64,000 nucleotides of DNA from Salipiger marinus (GCF_900100085.1 NZ_FNEJ01000001.1:1-64000), one strand, 5' to 3'; counted from the stretch's first letter, positions 17,586 to 26,287 are shown. The notes: generated from the sequence alone by a model not told the origin. Translations and numbers: made by a program.

Positions 17586-17612
17586 ACGCCCCGCTGGTGG
17601 GCAGCGGGGCGT
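17586..17612 (-). terminator. Intrinsic terminator of the minus-strand sugar-acid operon
   Basis: Perfect 10-bp stem ACGCCCCGCT (17586-17595) / AGCGGGGCGT (17603-17612) with a 7-base loop. On the minus strand the stem is followed directly by TTTTCG, so it ends transcription from the gene at 17710-18762. On the plus strand no T run follows, but it could still stop thiX transcription in part. Confidence 0.75.
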
Positions 17613-17709
17613 CCGGTCGGGCGCGGCAGATGGCAGCCCCGGCCCCGACTGATAGCGCCCTAAGACCGCATCCCGGCGCAAAGAGCAAGCCGGGAAACAT
17701 CTTTTGCGC

Positions 17710-18762
17710 TCACAAGGCCGAGGGCAGCGCCACGCCCAGAGTTTCGGCGGCGGCGCGCACGCGGGTCCAGACCTCGTCCGGCAGGGCGATGCCCTCGGTC
17801 CGGCTGCGGTCCAGCATCCGCGCCGCGCGGTCGCCGGGGATGCGAACGGCATCAAATCCGGGCGCGGGACGGCTGGCGCGGCAGGCGGCGTTCAACGCCT
17901 CGACCTCGCGCACGAACGGATCGGCCCCGGCAAAGGCCGCCGGATCCATGATCTGCAGGAAGACGTTGCCGCCCCAGCGCGTCACGTCTTCGGACCGGCC
18001 ATGCCCGGACAGCGCCTGCGTCAGCATCTCTACCGTCAGCGCCATGGCATAGCCCTTGTGGCCGTGATCCGCGCCGCCCACCGGCAGGATCGTGCCCTTC
18101 GGGGTCTGGTTGACCACGGTGGGATCGGTGGTGGCATTGCCCTGCGCATCCAGCATCCATGGATGCGCAAACTGCGTGCCGCTGTTGATATGCTCGCGCA
18201 CCTTCGACACCGTGGTGATGGAGGCGCAGGTGTCGATCAGCACCGGGTGATCGGCGGCGGGATAGCCCACCGCCCACGGGTTCGGGGTCAGCACCGCATC
18301 GGTGCCGCCAAAAGGCGCGACCCAGCGCCCCGACGGATCGGAGGTGGAGATCATGCAGATCAGCCCCTGCGCGGCGGCGATCCGGGTCAGCGTGGACAGG
18401 CAGCCGATGTGATGGCTGCGCCGGATCGACAGGCAGACCACGCCAAGCTCGCGGGCGCGGTCCATGCAGACCTCCAGCGCCTGCTGCATGATCCAGTGAC
18501 CGGGCAGATAGTTGCCATCCCAGACCAGCGTCGCGCCGCGATCCGACACCACCTCATGCACGCCGTCGCGGGTCATGTTCCCCGAGGCAAGCTCCGGCAG
18601 GTAATAGGGCACCATGGACAGGCCATGCGTGGTGACGCCCAGCTCGTCGGTGCGCACCAGCAGTTCGGCCACCACCTCGGCCTTGTCGGCGGCAAGCCCG
18701 CCCTTGCTCAGCATGTCCTGCGCCAGCGTCTTGAGCGCCTCGCGGGCGTAACGGTCTGTCAT
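17710..18762 (-). CDS. Ldh2-family (malate/L-lactate/ureidoglycolate-type) NAD(P)H-dependent oxidoreductase
   Basis: A 350-residue member of the Ldh2 family, which reduces or oxidises 2-keto/2-hydroxy acids and cyclic imines. Visible family marks are RTDELGVTTHGLSM near the N terminus (H51), the RRSHHIGCLS catalytic His region, TPNPWAVGYPA, and a cofactor loop PVGGADHGHKGYAMAL. Substrate cannot be read from sequence; relatives include 2,3-diketo-L-gulonate reductase and ureidoglycolate dehydrogenase. It is the last gene of the minus-strand TRAP/idonate operon, so a 2-keto sugar acid is a reasonable guess. A strong hairpin (18792-18815) separates it from the dehydrogenase gene before it. Confidence 0.8.
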   Translation of the reverse strand: MTDRYAREALKTLAQDMLSKGGLAADKAEVVAELLVRTDELGVTTHGLSMVPYYLPELASGNMTRDGVHEVVSDRGATLVWDGNYLPGHWIMQQALEVCMDRARELGVVCLSIRRSHHIGCLSTLTRIAAAQGLICMISTSDPSGRWVAPFGGTDAVLTPNPWAVGYPAADHPVLIDTCASITTVSKVREHINSGTQFAHPWMLDAQGNATTDPTVVNQTPKGTILPVGGADHGHKGYAMALTVEMLTQALSGHGRSEDVTRWGGNVFLQIMDPAAFAGADPFVREVEALNAACRASRPAPGFDAVRIPGDRAARMLDRSRTEGIALPDEVWTRVRAAAETLGVALPSAL

Positions 18763-18791
18763 CGGGGTCTCCTCCTCCCGTCGGTCATGAG

Positions 18792-18815
18792 CGGGGCGGC
18801 CCGCAGGCCGCCCCG
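18792..18815 (-). other. Intercistronic hairpin between the L-idonate dehydrogenase-like and Ldh2-family genes
   Basis: Perfect 10-bp stem CGGGGCGGCC (18792-18801) / GGCCGCCCCG (18806-18815) with a 4-base loop and no T run on the minus strand. More likely an mRNA-stability or partial-attenuation element than a full terminator. Confidence 0.6.
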
Positions 18816-18825
18816 GATATGTGGA

Positions 18826-19872
18826 TCAGTCCGCGAAGGTCAGATGCACTTTCACGGCGCGGCTGCGGTCGCCCGCCACCTTGAAGGCGGCATCGGCCTC
18901 CTCCAGCGGATAGGCGCCGGTGATCATCGGACGCACGTCGACGCGGCGCGTGGAAATCGCCTCTGCCGCCGCCTCGAAATCCTCGCGCAGGAAGCGCTGC
19001 GTGCCCTGCCACGACAGTTCCTTGCCCACCAGCATGCTCAGCGGGATGGTGGCGCTGCCGCCGGTGCCGACCTGCACCAGCGTCCCCTGCGGACGCAGCG
19101 CCGCGATGGCCGAAGCGATGGCGGGCGAGGCTGCCGAACAGTCGAAGGCCACGTCGAAATAGCCCTTGCCCTCGGTGAAGCGGGCAAAGCGGTCGGCCTG
19201 ACTACCGGTGTTGATCACCTCGGTCGCGCCCATTTCGGCGGCTTTCGACAGCGGGAAATCCTGCAGGTCGGTCACCACCACCTCTGCCGCGCCATTGGCG
19301 GCGGCGATGGCGGCGCAGAGCACGCCGATGGGGCCGGATCCGGTGACCAGCACGCGCTTGCCTTCGGTGCCGCCGGACATGGCATGGGCATGGGTGCAGA
19401 CCGCCAGCGGTTCGGAACAGGCGGCCTCGGCCAGCGACACCTCGCGGCTGACCTTCACCGCCTGCGCGGCATCGACCACGATGCGGTCGCGGAACAGTCC
19501 CTGTTCATGCGGGAACCGCATGGCGGATCCGGAAAAGCGCATGTTCAGGCAATGGGTCGGCAGGCCCTTTTCGCAGTATTCGCAGGTTCCGCAGGGGCGC
19601 GACGGGTTGATCGCCACCGGATCGCCGGGGGCGACATGGCTGACGCCCGCCCCCACCGCCAGCACCCGGCCCGAGGCTTCATGACCAAGGATGATCGGTT
19701 CCTTGACCACGATGGGGCCAAAGCCGCCATGCTGGTAATAATGCAGATCCGATCCGCAGATGCCGCCTGCGGCCACGGCCAGCAGCACCTCGCCGGGGCC
19801 GGGTTCGGCCACGGCAAGCGTTTCGATCCGGATGTCTTCCTGCTTCAGCAGGCGGCAGACGCGCGTGTCCAT
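18826..19872 (-). CDS. Zinc alcohol dehydrogenase, L-idonate/L-gulonate 5-dehydrogenase type
   Basis: A medium-chain dehydrogenase of 348 residues. Catalytic zinc ligands are C39 (GICGSDLHYYQHG) and H64/E65 (LGHEASG); the structural zinc lobe is C94/C97/C100/C108; the Rossmann motif is GSGPIGVLCAA. The GSDLHYY(Q)HGGFG string and overall pattern fit L-idonate 5-dehydrogenase (IdnD/RspB group), which oxidises C5 of L-idonate or L-gulonate. With UxuB and UxuA across the promoter, L-gulonate to fructuronate to mannonate to KDG is the most economical pathway. Start ATG at 19872, 17 bases from the stop of the TRAP permease gene; longer upstream reading is antisense of that permease. Confidence 0.85.
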   Translation of the reverse strand: MDTRVCRLLKQEDIRIETLAVAEPGPGEVLLAVAAGGICGSDLHYYQHGGFGPIVVKEPIILGHEASGRVLAVGAGVSHVAPGDPVAINPSRPCGTCEYCEKGLPTHCLNMRFSGSAMRFPHEQGLFRDRIVVDAAQAVKVSREVSLAEAACSEPLAVCTHAHAMSGGTEGKRVLVTGSGPIGVLCAAIAAANGAAEVVVTDLQDFPLSKAAEMGATEVINTGSQADRFARFTEGKGYFDVAFDCSAASPAIASAIAALRPQGTLVQVGTGGSATIPLSMLVGKELSWQGTQRFLREDFEAAAEAISTRRVDVRPMITGAYPLEEADAAFKVAGDRSRAVKVHLTFAD

Positions 19873-19889
19873 AGTCAGGTCTCTCTCCC

Positions 19890-21167
19890 TCAGGGCATCA
19901 GGGTGTTGGGCAGCCATGTGGCCAGTGCGGGGATATAGGACACCAGCAGCAGCACAAGGATGTTCGTCAGCAGGAAGGGCACGATGGCCACCACCACCGG
20001 CGCCAGCGGCAGCCGGGCGATGCCCGCGCAGACGAACAGGCACACCCCCACCGGCGGCGTGGTCAGGCCGATCATCAGGTTCAGCACCGCGAAGGTGGCA
20101 AAATGCAGCGGGTCGATCCCCACCGCCTCCGCCAGCGACAGAAGCGGCACGAACAGGATGATAAGCGCCGCGATGGTTTCCATGAACATGCCGACAAACA
20201 GCAGCAGCAGGTTGATGATGAGGATCACCAGAAACTTGTTGTCGGTGATGCCCAGAACCCCGTCCGCGATGGCCTGCGGGATGCGTTCCGACACGAGGAT
20301 CCAGCCAAAGACATTGGCAAAGCCCACCAGCGCCAGAATGCCCGCCGCCGAAACCGCGCTTTCGATGATGATGCCCGGCAGCGCGCGCAGGCGCAGTTCG
20401 CGGTAGATCAGCACCCCCACCAGCAGCGCATAGACGCTGGCGACCACGGCGGTTTCGGTCGGTGTCGACAGGCCCGACAGCAGGCCGTAAACGATGAGGA
20501 AGGTCATGAACAGCGCCCAGAAGGCGCCGGCAAAGCTGCGCGCAACCTCGCCCCAGCCTGCCCATGCCTCGCGCGGGTGGTTGTTGCGGCGCGAAATCCA
20601 GTAGGCGGTGACCATCATGGCAAGCCCCATCAGGATCCCCGGCACCGCCCCCGCAAGGAACATCTTGCCCACGGAAATGCCCGACAGCGCGCCGACGATG
20701 ATCATCGGCACCGAGGGCGGAATGATCGGCCCCACGGTGGACGAGGCCGCCGTGACCGCAGCGGAAAAGGCCGCCGGATAGCCCGCCTTTTTCATGCCGG
20801 GGATCATCACGCCGCCGATGGAGGCGGCATCCGCCACCGCCGTGCCGGTGATGCCGCCAAACAGCATGGAGGCCGCGATATTGGTCAGGCCCAGCCCGCC
20901 GCGCACCCAGCCGATCAGCGCCTGCGCGAAGCGGATGATGCGGTTGGTGATGCCGCCCTGATTCATCAGGTTGCCGGCAAGGATGAAGCCGGGAATGGAC
21001 AGCAGCACGAACACGTCCATGCCCGCATACATCTTCTGCGGCATGACCACGGGCGGGATGCCCGACATCAGCAGATAGACCAGCGAGGACAGCCCCAGCG
21101 TGATCGCGACGGGAATCCCCACCACAAGGCCGCCCACAAAGACGGCAAACAGAATCCAGACTTCCAT
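19890..21167 (-). CDS. TRAP transporter large permease (DctM family)
   Basis: Inner-membrane large subunit of a tripartite ATP-independent periplasmic transporter, 425 residues and about 12 helices. Typical segments are the FILAGNLMNQGGI region, GLTNIAASMLFGGITGTAVADAASIG (residues about 96-121), and PPSVPMIIVGALSGISVGKMF. It couples sodium or proton flow to uptake of an organic acid bound by the DctP-like protein of the same operon. It follows the small permease by 3 bases. Confidence 0.93.
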   Translation of the reverse strand: MEVWILFAVFVGGLVVGIPVAITLGLSSLVYLLMSGIPPVVMPQKMYAGMDVFVLLSIPGFILAGNLMNQGGITNRIIRFAQALIGWVRGGLGLTNIAASMLFGGITGTAVADAASIGGVMIPGMKKAGYPAAFSAAVTAASSTVGPIIPPSVPMIIVGALSGISVGKMFLAGAVPGILMGLAMMVTAYWISRRNNHPREAWAGWGEVARSFAGAFWALFMTFLIVYGLLSGLSTPTETAVVASVYALLVGVLIYRELRLRALPGIIIESAVSAAGILALVGFANVFGWILVSERIPQAIADGVLGITDNKFLVILIINLLLLFVGMFMETIAALIILFVPLLSLAEAVGIDPLHFATFAVLNLMIGLTTPPVGVCLFVCAGIARLPLAPVVVAIVPFLLTNILVLLLVSYIPALATWLPNTLMP

Positions 21168-21170
21168 GGA

Positions 21171-21683
21171 TCAGATCTCCGGCGCGTCGAGCGCTTTTTC
21201 GGGTTTGCCGTCTTCAGCGCCGGTCAGCATGGCGATCACCCGCAGCACGGCGAAAAGCGCCAGCAGCGCAAGGAACAGGAACACGGTGAAATGCACATAG
21301 CTCATCTTCAGCCCCAGCGCGGGCGAGCTTTGCATCTGCCCGATGGCGGTGAAGCGCCACGCATGCGGCAGCAGATACAGCGCAAGACCCGCCGTCGCCG
21401 CAGCCGAGATCAGCCGCAGGATCCACGGCAGCTTGCCGGGCAGGTTTTCCGAGATCACGTCGACATTGACCATGTCGCCGGTGCGCAGCGACAGGCCCGC
21501 ACCAAAAGCCACCAGATAGAGCAGCGCGAAGCGGGTCAGTTCCTCGGACCAGACCGGCGAATTGCCCGTCGTGCGGCCCACCACCTGCACCAGCACCGCG
21601 ATGATGAGAAGAAGAAAGGCCAGCCCAGCCCCGATCCGGGCAAGGACCACGATGGCCTGAATGATGCGCTCGGCTGCTTTCAT
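21171..21683 (-). CDS. TRAP transporter small permease (DctQ family)
   Basis: Four-helix small membrane subunit, 170 residues. The SEELTRFALLYLVAFGAGLSLR segment (the conserved (S/N)EE(L/I)xR(Y/F)...W/L...GA motif) identifies the family. It pairs with the large permease just downstream. A strong hairpin precedes it. Confidence 0.9.
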   Translation of the reverse strand: MKAAERIIQAIVVLARIGAGLAFLLLIIAVLVQVVGRTTGNSPVWSEELTRFALLYLVAFGAGLSLRTGDMVNVDVISENLPGKLPWILRLISAAATAGLALYLLPHAWRFTAIGQMQSSPALGLKMSYVHFTVFLFLALLALFAVLRVIAMLTGAEDGKPEKALDAPEI

Positions 21684-21710
21684 GCTTTTGTCCTGCGGGT
21701 TGAAGAATGG

Positions 21711-21741
21711 GCCCGGTCCCGCGGGAGGCGCGGGGCCGGGC
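21711..21741 (-). other. Strong intercistronic hairpin between the TRAP binding-protein and small-permease genes
   Basis: A 13-bp stem with one G.U pair (21711-21723 against 21729-21741) and a 5-base loop lies between the dctP-like stop and the dctQ-like start. With no T run on the minus strand it is the kind of structure that lets the binding protein be made in excess over the permeases by protecting the upstream mRNA segment. Confidence 0.65.
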
Positions 21742-21758
21742 GGATCGACCTCGGCCGA

Positions 21759-22730
21759 TCAGTTGTTGAACAGATCTTCCACGATGGGCTTGATCTCGTC
21801 GGACACGTTCGACAGCACGGCATCCTTGGCTTTCGCCTGGAAGGCGGCGGCGTCCACCTCGTGGAAGGTCATGCCGTTCTCTTCCAGCCATGCGCGGTCA
21901 TCGGCCAGCGACTGCTCGAACAGGCCACGCTCGTAGTCCTGCGCGCGGGCGGCGGCTTCCATGACGGCGGCCTGATCTTCTTCGGACAGCTTCGCCCAGG
22001 TCAGTTCCGAAATGGTCAGGTAAATCCACGACCGGACGTGATCGGTCAGGTTCACATGGCTCTGCACTTCGTTGAAATTGGCCGACCGGATCAGCGCCAG
22101 CGGGTTTTCCTGTGCGTCGATGGTGCCGTTCTGCAGCGAGGTGAACACCTCGGAGAAGGCCATCGGGGTGGGCTGCGCGCCCAGCGACCGCCACACGTCC
22201 ACGAAGAGCGGCACGTTGGGCACGCGCATCCGCAGGCCCTGCAGATCGTCGGGCGTGCTGATGGCGCGGTTGGCGGTCAGTTCACGCGCGCCGCGGGCGA
22301 AATAGGCGATGGGGCGGATCTGCGCGTTCTGCAGGATCTGCGCCTCGATCTGGTCGCCGATCTCGCCGCTGGCGACCTCGTCCATATGCTCCAGCGAGCG
22401 ATAGGCATAGGGCACCGCCAGCAGGGCCGCCATGGGCGACCAGTTCTGCAGGCTTTCGCCGGTGATGGTCATGTCCACGGTGCCAAGCTGCATGCCGTTG
22501 ATCAGGTCGATTTCCTTGCCCAGCGATTCGTTGGGATAGACCTCGACGGCGATGCGGCCATCGGTCAGCGCCGGCAGTTCTTCGCCGAACTTGACGGAGG
22601 CCTTGTGCCACGAGTTTTCCTCGTTGGCGAGGTGGCCAAGCTTCAGCGTGACCTCCTGTGCGACGGCGGGCACCGCCATCAGCACGGCGGTGGCGGCGGC
22701 AAGCGCGGATGTTTTCCAGGTCAGGGCCAT
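21759..22730 (-). CDS. TRAP transporter substrate-binding protein (DctP family)
   Basis: Periplasmic solute receptor, 323 residues, with a Sec signal peptide (cleavage after VAQ, about residue 25). The family's central segment is LRMRVPNVPLFVDVW, where the Arg salt-bridges the ligand carboxylate; PTPMAFSEVFTSLQNGTIDAQENP follows. The ligand should be an acidic sugar judged by the neighbours: a GntR regulator 3 bp upstream and hexuronate/aldonate enzymes around it. Confidence 0.92.
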   Translation of the reverse strand: MALTWKTSALAAATAVLMAVPAVAQEVTLKLGHLANEENSWHKASVKFGEELPALTDGRIAVEVYPNESLGKEIDLINGMQLGTVDMTITGESLQNWSPMAALLAVPYAYRSLEHMDEVASGEIGDQIEAQILQNAQIRPIAYFARGARELTANRAISTPDDLQGLRMRVPNVPLFVDVWRSLGAQPTPMAFSEVFTSLQNGTIDAQENPLALIRSANFNEVQSHVNLTDHVRSWIYLTISELTWAKLSEEDQAAVMEAAARAQDYERGLFEQSLADDRAWLEENGMTFHEVDAAAFQAKAKDAVLSNVSDEIKPIVEDLFNN

Positions 22731-22733
22731 GGG

Positions 22734-23474
22734 TCAGTCTCCTCCTTGGATGGGTACATTGACCGGAGCGGGGAGATCCCCCTCCGGCAGGTCGAAAAAC
22801 TCGGGGTTCGCGGCCAGAATCTCCGGCAGATCGAACAGGATCTCGCGCATGTGGCGGCGGATCGCGCCTTCGGCCTCGGCGCAGTCGCCCTGGGCGATGC
22901 CCTCGACAATGGCGCTGTGCTGGGCGATCAGCTTGGCCATGGGAAAGCGGTGCAGCGACAGGAAGCGCACGCGGTCCATCTGGGATTTCAGCCCCTCGAT
23001 CTGCTTCCACGCCCCGCCCTTGCCCGCCGCCTCGGCCAGCGTGCGGTGAAACCGCTCGTCCAGCGCGATGAACTCGTCGCGGTCCCGCTCGGCGGCACGT
23101 TCCTGCGCCACAAGCTGCGCGCGCAGCTCGGCCACCAGTGCGGCATCGGCGCGATGCGCGAGGATGGTGGAGATGTCGGCCTCGATCGCCTCGCGCAGGA
23201 AACGGGCGTCCATCACCGCCGAATAGGCGATGCGGGAAATCACCGTGCCCCGCTGCGGCAGGATCGCCACCAGCCCCTGCTCTGCCAGCTTGATGAAGGC
23301 TTCGCGCACCGGCTGGCGGCTGACATCCCAGCCGCGCGCGATCTCGGATTCAGAGATGCGGTTGCCGGGGCTCAGCTGGTTGCGGATGATGCGGTCGCGC
23401 AGGATGCGCGCGATCTGCGGGGCAATGGCCGAGGTGGGGTCCAGCGCATGGACCGGATCCTGATCCGTTTTCAT
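22734..23474 (-). CDS. GntR-family (FadR/FCD subgroup) transcriptional regulator
   Basis: A 246-residue regulator. A winged helix-turn-helix (about 12-80) contains LRDRIIRNQLSPGNRISESEIARGWDVSRQPVREAF in segments, and an all-helical FCD effector domain (about 90-220) contains DERFHRTLAEA and the metal-binding His pattern (H191, H213 region). FCD members sense small carboxylates or sugar acids. The ATG at 23474 is preferred over one five codons upstream because GGGAGGA sits 6-12 bases before it. It is the first gene of the minus-strand operon and divergent from uxuAB, so it likely represses both and itself. Confidence 0.92.
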   Translation of the reverse strand: MKTDQDPVHALDPTSAIAPQIARILRDRIIRNQLSPGNRISESEIARGWDVSRQPVREAFIKLAEQGLVAILPQRGTVISRIAYSAVMDARFLREAIEADISTILAHRADAALVAELRAQLVAQERAAERDRDEFIALDERFHRTLAEAAGKGGAWKQIEGLKSQMDRVRFLSLHRFPMAKLIAQHSAIVEGIAQGDCAEAEGAIRRHMREILFDLPEILAANPEFFDLPEGDLPAPVNVPIQGGD

Positions 23475-23496
23475 GATTCCTCCCACCATGGCGCGT

Positions 23497-23552
23497 CGCT
23501 ACCATACTTCCATACTAGTCAGCAATCCAGAATGCTGCTAATCCCGTTCCGA
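23497..23552. promoter_or_regulatory. Candidate GntR operator region between divergent operons
   Basis: The 102-bp gap between the GntR and uxuA starts holds a direct repeat CCATAC-TT-CCATAC (around 23502-23515) followed by CTAGTCAGCA and a small inverted repeat AGCA...TGCT (around 23521-23536). FCD regulators bind short, often imperfect dyads in such gaps. The exact operator cannot be fixed from one locus. Confidence 0.35.
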
Positions 23553-23576
23553 AACTCGACAGTGGGAGGACATGAC

Positions 23577-24794
23577 GTGCAACAGACATGGCGCTGGTTC
23601 GGACCGAAGGATCTGGTCTCCATCGACGATGTGGTGCAGGCGGGCGCGACGGGGATCGTGTCGGCGCTGCACCATGTGCCCACCGGGGCGGTCTGGACCC
23701 CGGAAGCGATCGCGCAGCGGCAGGCCGAAGTGGGCCAGCTGTCTGATGGCAGCCCGTCCGGCATCGGCTGGGACGTGGTGGAAAGCCTGCCGGTGTCCGA
23801 AGACATCAAGAAGCAGCAGGGCGACTGGCGCGCGCATATCGACGCCTACCGCACCAGCCTGCGCCACCTTGCCGATGCCGGGATCGAAGTGATCTGCTAC
23901 AACTTCATGCCGGTGCTGGACTGGACCCGCACCGATCTGGCATGGCGGCTGCGCAGCGGCGCCACCTGCATGCGCTTCGATCTGATCGACTTCGCGGTGT
24001 TCGACCTGCATGTGCTGCAGCGCCCCGGTGCCGCCGAAGATTACGATGACGCGCTGAAAGACGCAGCCGCCCGCCGCCTTGCCGAACTCAGCGACGCGGA
24101 GAAGGCGGCGCTGGCCAAAAACGTGGTGTTCGGCCTGCCCGGATCCGCCGAAAGCTTCACGCTGGACGACGTGCGCGCCCATCTGGCGCAATATGCCGCC
24201 ATGACCGAGGACACGCTGCGCGGTCATCTGGTGGATTTCCTGTCCGAGGTCATCCCCACCTGCGAGGAACTTGGCCTGCGCATGTGCTGCCACCCCGACG
24301 ATCCGCCCTTCCCGCTGCTGGGTCTGCCGCGCGTCATGTCGACCGAGGCGCATTACACCAAGCTGATGCAGGCGGTGGACCGTCCCGCCAACGGCATCAC
24401 GCTGTGCTCCGGCTCGCTGGGGGCGCGGCCCGACAATGACCTGCCCGGCATGATGGAGCGGCTTGGCGACCGCGTGCATTTCCTGCACCTGCGCAACGTC
24501 ACCCGCGAAGGCGACGGCATCCGCGGCTCGTTCTACGAGGCCGAGCATCTGGGCGGCGACACCGACATGGTGGCGCTGGTCGAAGCCGCGCTGCGCGAAG
24601 AGGCCCGCCGCCGTGCCGCGGGCCGCGCCGACTGGTCCATCCCGTTCCGCCCCGATCACGGGCAGGACATCCTTGACGATCTGGGCCGCCGCGCGCAGCC
24701 GGGCTACCCCTCCATCGGGCGGCTCAAGGGGCTCGCGGAACTGCGCGGCATCATCGCCGCCCTCGAACCGCGCATCGCGCGCGAAACGGCATGA
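23577..24794 (+). CDS. uxuA: Mannonate dehydratase
   Basis: Dehydrates D-mannonate to 2-keto-3-deoxy-D-gluconate. A TIM-barrel metalloenzyme of 405 residues. Family marks are MQQTWRWFGPKD-like N terminus, YNFMPVLDWTRTDL, the metal-binding region RMCCHPDDPP, LCSGSLGA, and VHFLHLRNV; the final FRPDHGQDIL carries further metal or substrate contacts. The start is the GTG at 23577, with GGGAGGA at 23564-23570; the ATG five bases earlier is out of frame. The same frame stays open far upstream, antisense to the TRAP operon, and that part is not coding. It overlaps uxuB by 4 bases. Confidence 0.94.
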   Translation: MQQTWRWFGPKDLVSIDDVVQAGATGIVSALHHVPTGAVWTPEAIAQRQAEVGQLSDGSPSGIGWDVVESLPVSEDIKKQQGDWRAHIDAYRTSLRHLADAGIEVICYNFMPVLDWTRTDLAWRLRSGATCMRFDLIDFAVFDLHVLQRPGAAEDYDDALKDAAARRLAELSDAEKAALAKNVVFGLPGSAESFTLDDVRAHLAQYAAMTEDTLRGHLVDFLSEVIPTCEELGLRMCCHPDDPPFPLLGLPRVMSTEAHYTKLMQAVDRPANGITLCSGSLGARPDNDLPGMMERLGDRVHFLHLRNVTREGDGIRGSFYEAEHLGGDTDMVALVEAALREEARRRAAGRADWSIPFRPDHGQDILDDLGRRAQPGYPSIGRLKGLAELRGIIAALEPRIARETA

Positions 24795-26257
24795 CCGCGC
24801 GCCTGTCCGCCACCTCCCCGCTGCCGGAGGCCGTCACGGCCCCCGGCTACGCCCCGCAGGCGCATGGCATGGGGATCGTGCATATCGGTCTGGGCGCCTT
24901 TCACAAGGCGCATCAGGCCGCCTATACCGAGGATGCGCTGGCGGCGGCGGGCGGCGACTGGCGTATCTTCGGCGTCAGCCTGCGCAGCCCCGACCCCGCT
25001 GCCGAGCTGACCCCGCAGGAGGGCCGCTATACCCTGATCGAACGCGGGGCAGAGGGCACAAGCGCCCGCGTGATCGGCGCCATTGCCCGCGCCGCCTGTC
25101 TGGCGGACGCGCGGGCAGAGATTACCGCCGCACTGGCCGATCCCGCCACCCGCATCGTGTCGCTGACCGTGACCGAAAAGGGCTATGGCATCGACCGCGC
25201 CACCGGCGGCATCGACCGCAGCCATCCCGCCATCGCCCATGATCTGGCCCATCCCGACGCGCCGCAGGGCGTGGCGGGGCTGCTGGTGCAGGCGCTGGCG
25301 GCGCGACGCGCGGCGGGCATCCCGGCCTTTACCGTGCTCTGCTGTGACAACCTGCCGGAAAACGGCCCGATGCTGCGCGGCTGGCTCACCGATTTCGCCC
25401 GCGCCGCCGCACCCGATCTCGCGGATCACATCGCGACCGAGGTGGCCTTTCCCGCCACCATGGTCGACCGCATCACCCCGGCCCGCACTGACGCGACGCT
25501 GGAGCTGGCGCGGCAGCTGACCGGGCTGGAAGATGCCGCCGCCGTCGAGACCGAAACCTTCCGGCAATGGGTGATCGAGGATCACTTCCCCACCGGGCGC
25601 CCGGCATGGGAAGCGGGCGGCGCGATCTTTGCCGCCGATGTCCGCCCGTTCGAGGACATGAAGCTGCGGATGCTCAACGGCGCGCATTCCATGCTGGCCT
25701 ATGCGGGGTTTCTGGCCGGGCACGAGTTCGTGCGCGACGTGATGGGCGATGCCGCGCTGGCGCGGCTGGTGGCCCGGCATCTGGAGGCTGCCGCCGCCAC
25801 GCTTGCCCCGCTGGACGGTGTGGATTTTGCCGCCTATGCCACGGCGCTGACCACGCGTTTCGCCAATCCGCATCTGGCCCATGCCACCTACCAGATCGCC
25901 ATGGACGGCACCGAAAAGCTGCCGCAGCGCATCCTTGCGCCTGCGCTGCTGGCACAGGCGCAGGGCCAGCCGCTTGACGCCTTCGCTTTCGCCACGGCTG
26001 CATGGATGCGTTACACGCTGGGGCGCCACGATGACGGCACGGCCTATGCCCTGCGCGACCCGCGCGAGGCTATGCTGACCAAGGCCGTGTCGGGCGCCGA
26101 CGGGGCGGAGGCCGTGGCAGGCGCGCTGTTTGCGCTGCCGGGGCTGGTGCCCGCCGCTCTGGCGCAGGATGCCACGTTCCGCACCGCCGTCATCACCCGG
26201 CTGGACCGGATGCTGCGCGACGGCATGCCCGCCGCCATCGCGGCAGAAGCCGCCTGA
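24791..26257 (+). CDS. uxuB: D-mannonate oxidoreductase / fructuronate reductase
   Basis: Polyol-specific long-chain dehydrogenase, 488 residues. It interconverts D-fructuronate and D-mannonate with NAD(H). The nucleotide-binding start is IVHIGLGAFHKAHQA (about 29-43); the catalytic K-x4-N-x2-H motif is K291/N296/H299 (KLRMLNGAH). Coupled to uxuA by ATGA. Mannitol dehydrogenases share this fold, but the uxuA linkage favours mannonate. A perfect hairpin terminator follows. Confidence 0.9.
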   Translation: MTARLSATSPLPEAVTAPGYAPQAHGMGIVHIGLGAFHKAHQAAYTEDALAAAGGDWRIFGVSLRSPDPAAELTPQEGRYTLIERGAEGTSARVIGAIARAACLADARAEITAALADPATRIVSLTVTEKGYGIDRATGGIDRSHPAIAHDLAHPDAPQGVAGLLVQALAARRAAGIPAFTVLCCDNLPENGPMLRGWLTDFARAAAPDLADHIATEVAFPATMVDRITPARTDATLELARQLTGLEDAAAVETETFRQWVIEDHFPTGRPAWEAGGAIFAADVRPFEDMKLRMLNGAHSMLAYAGFLAGHEFVRDVMGDAALARLVARHLEAAAATLAPLDGVDFAAYATALTTRFANPHLAHATYQIAMDGTEKLPQRILAPALLAQAQGQPLDAFAFATAAWMRYTLGRHDDGTAYALRDPREAMLTKAVSGADGAEAVAGALFALPGLVPAALAQDATFRTAVITRLDRMLRDGMPAAIAAEAA

Positions 26258-26262
26258 GCCCA

Positions 26263-26287
26263 AAGGGGCCCGCCAAGCGGGCCCCTT
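26263..26287. terminator. Bidirectional terminator between uxuB and the SHMT-like gene
   Basis: Perfect 11-bp stem (AAGGGGCCCGC 26263-26273, GCGGGCCCCTT 26277-26287) with a 3-base loop, centred in the 36-bp gap between convergent genes. The A and T ends of the stem give short T runs in both directions. Confidence 0.75.

Noticed and set aside
20103-23576. Very long open frame antisense to the TRAP/GntR operon, continuous with uxuA
   Set aside because: Third-position GC bias of the true minus-strand genes keeps the opposite frame open. Its predicted product is His/Gln/Arg-rich low-complexity sequence, and uxuA has its own GTG with a good ribosome site.
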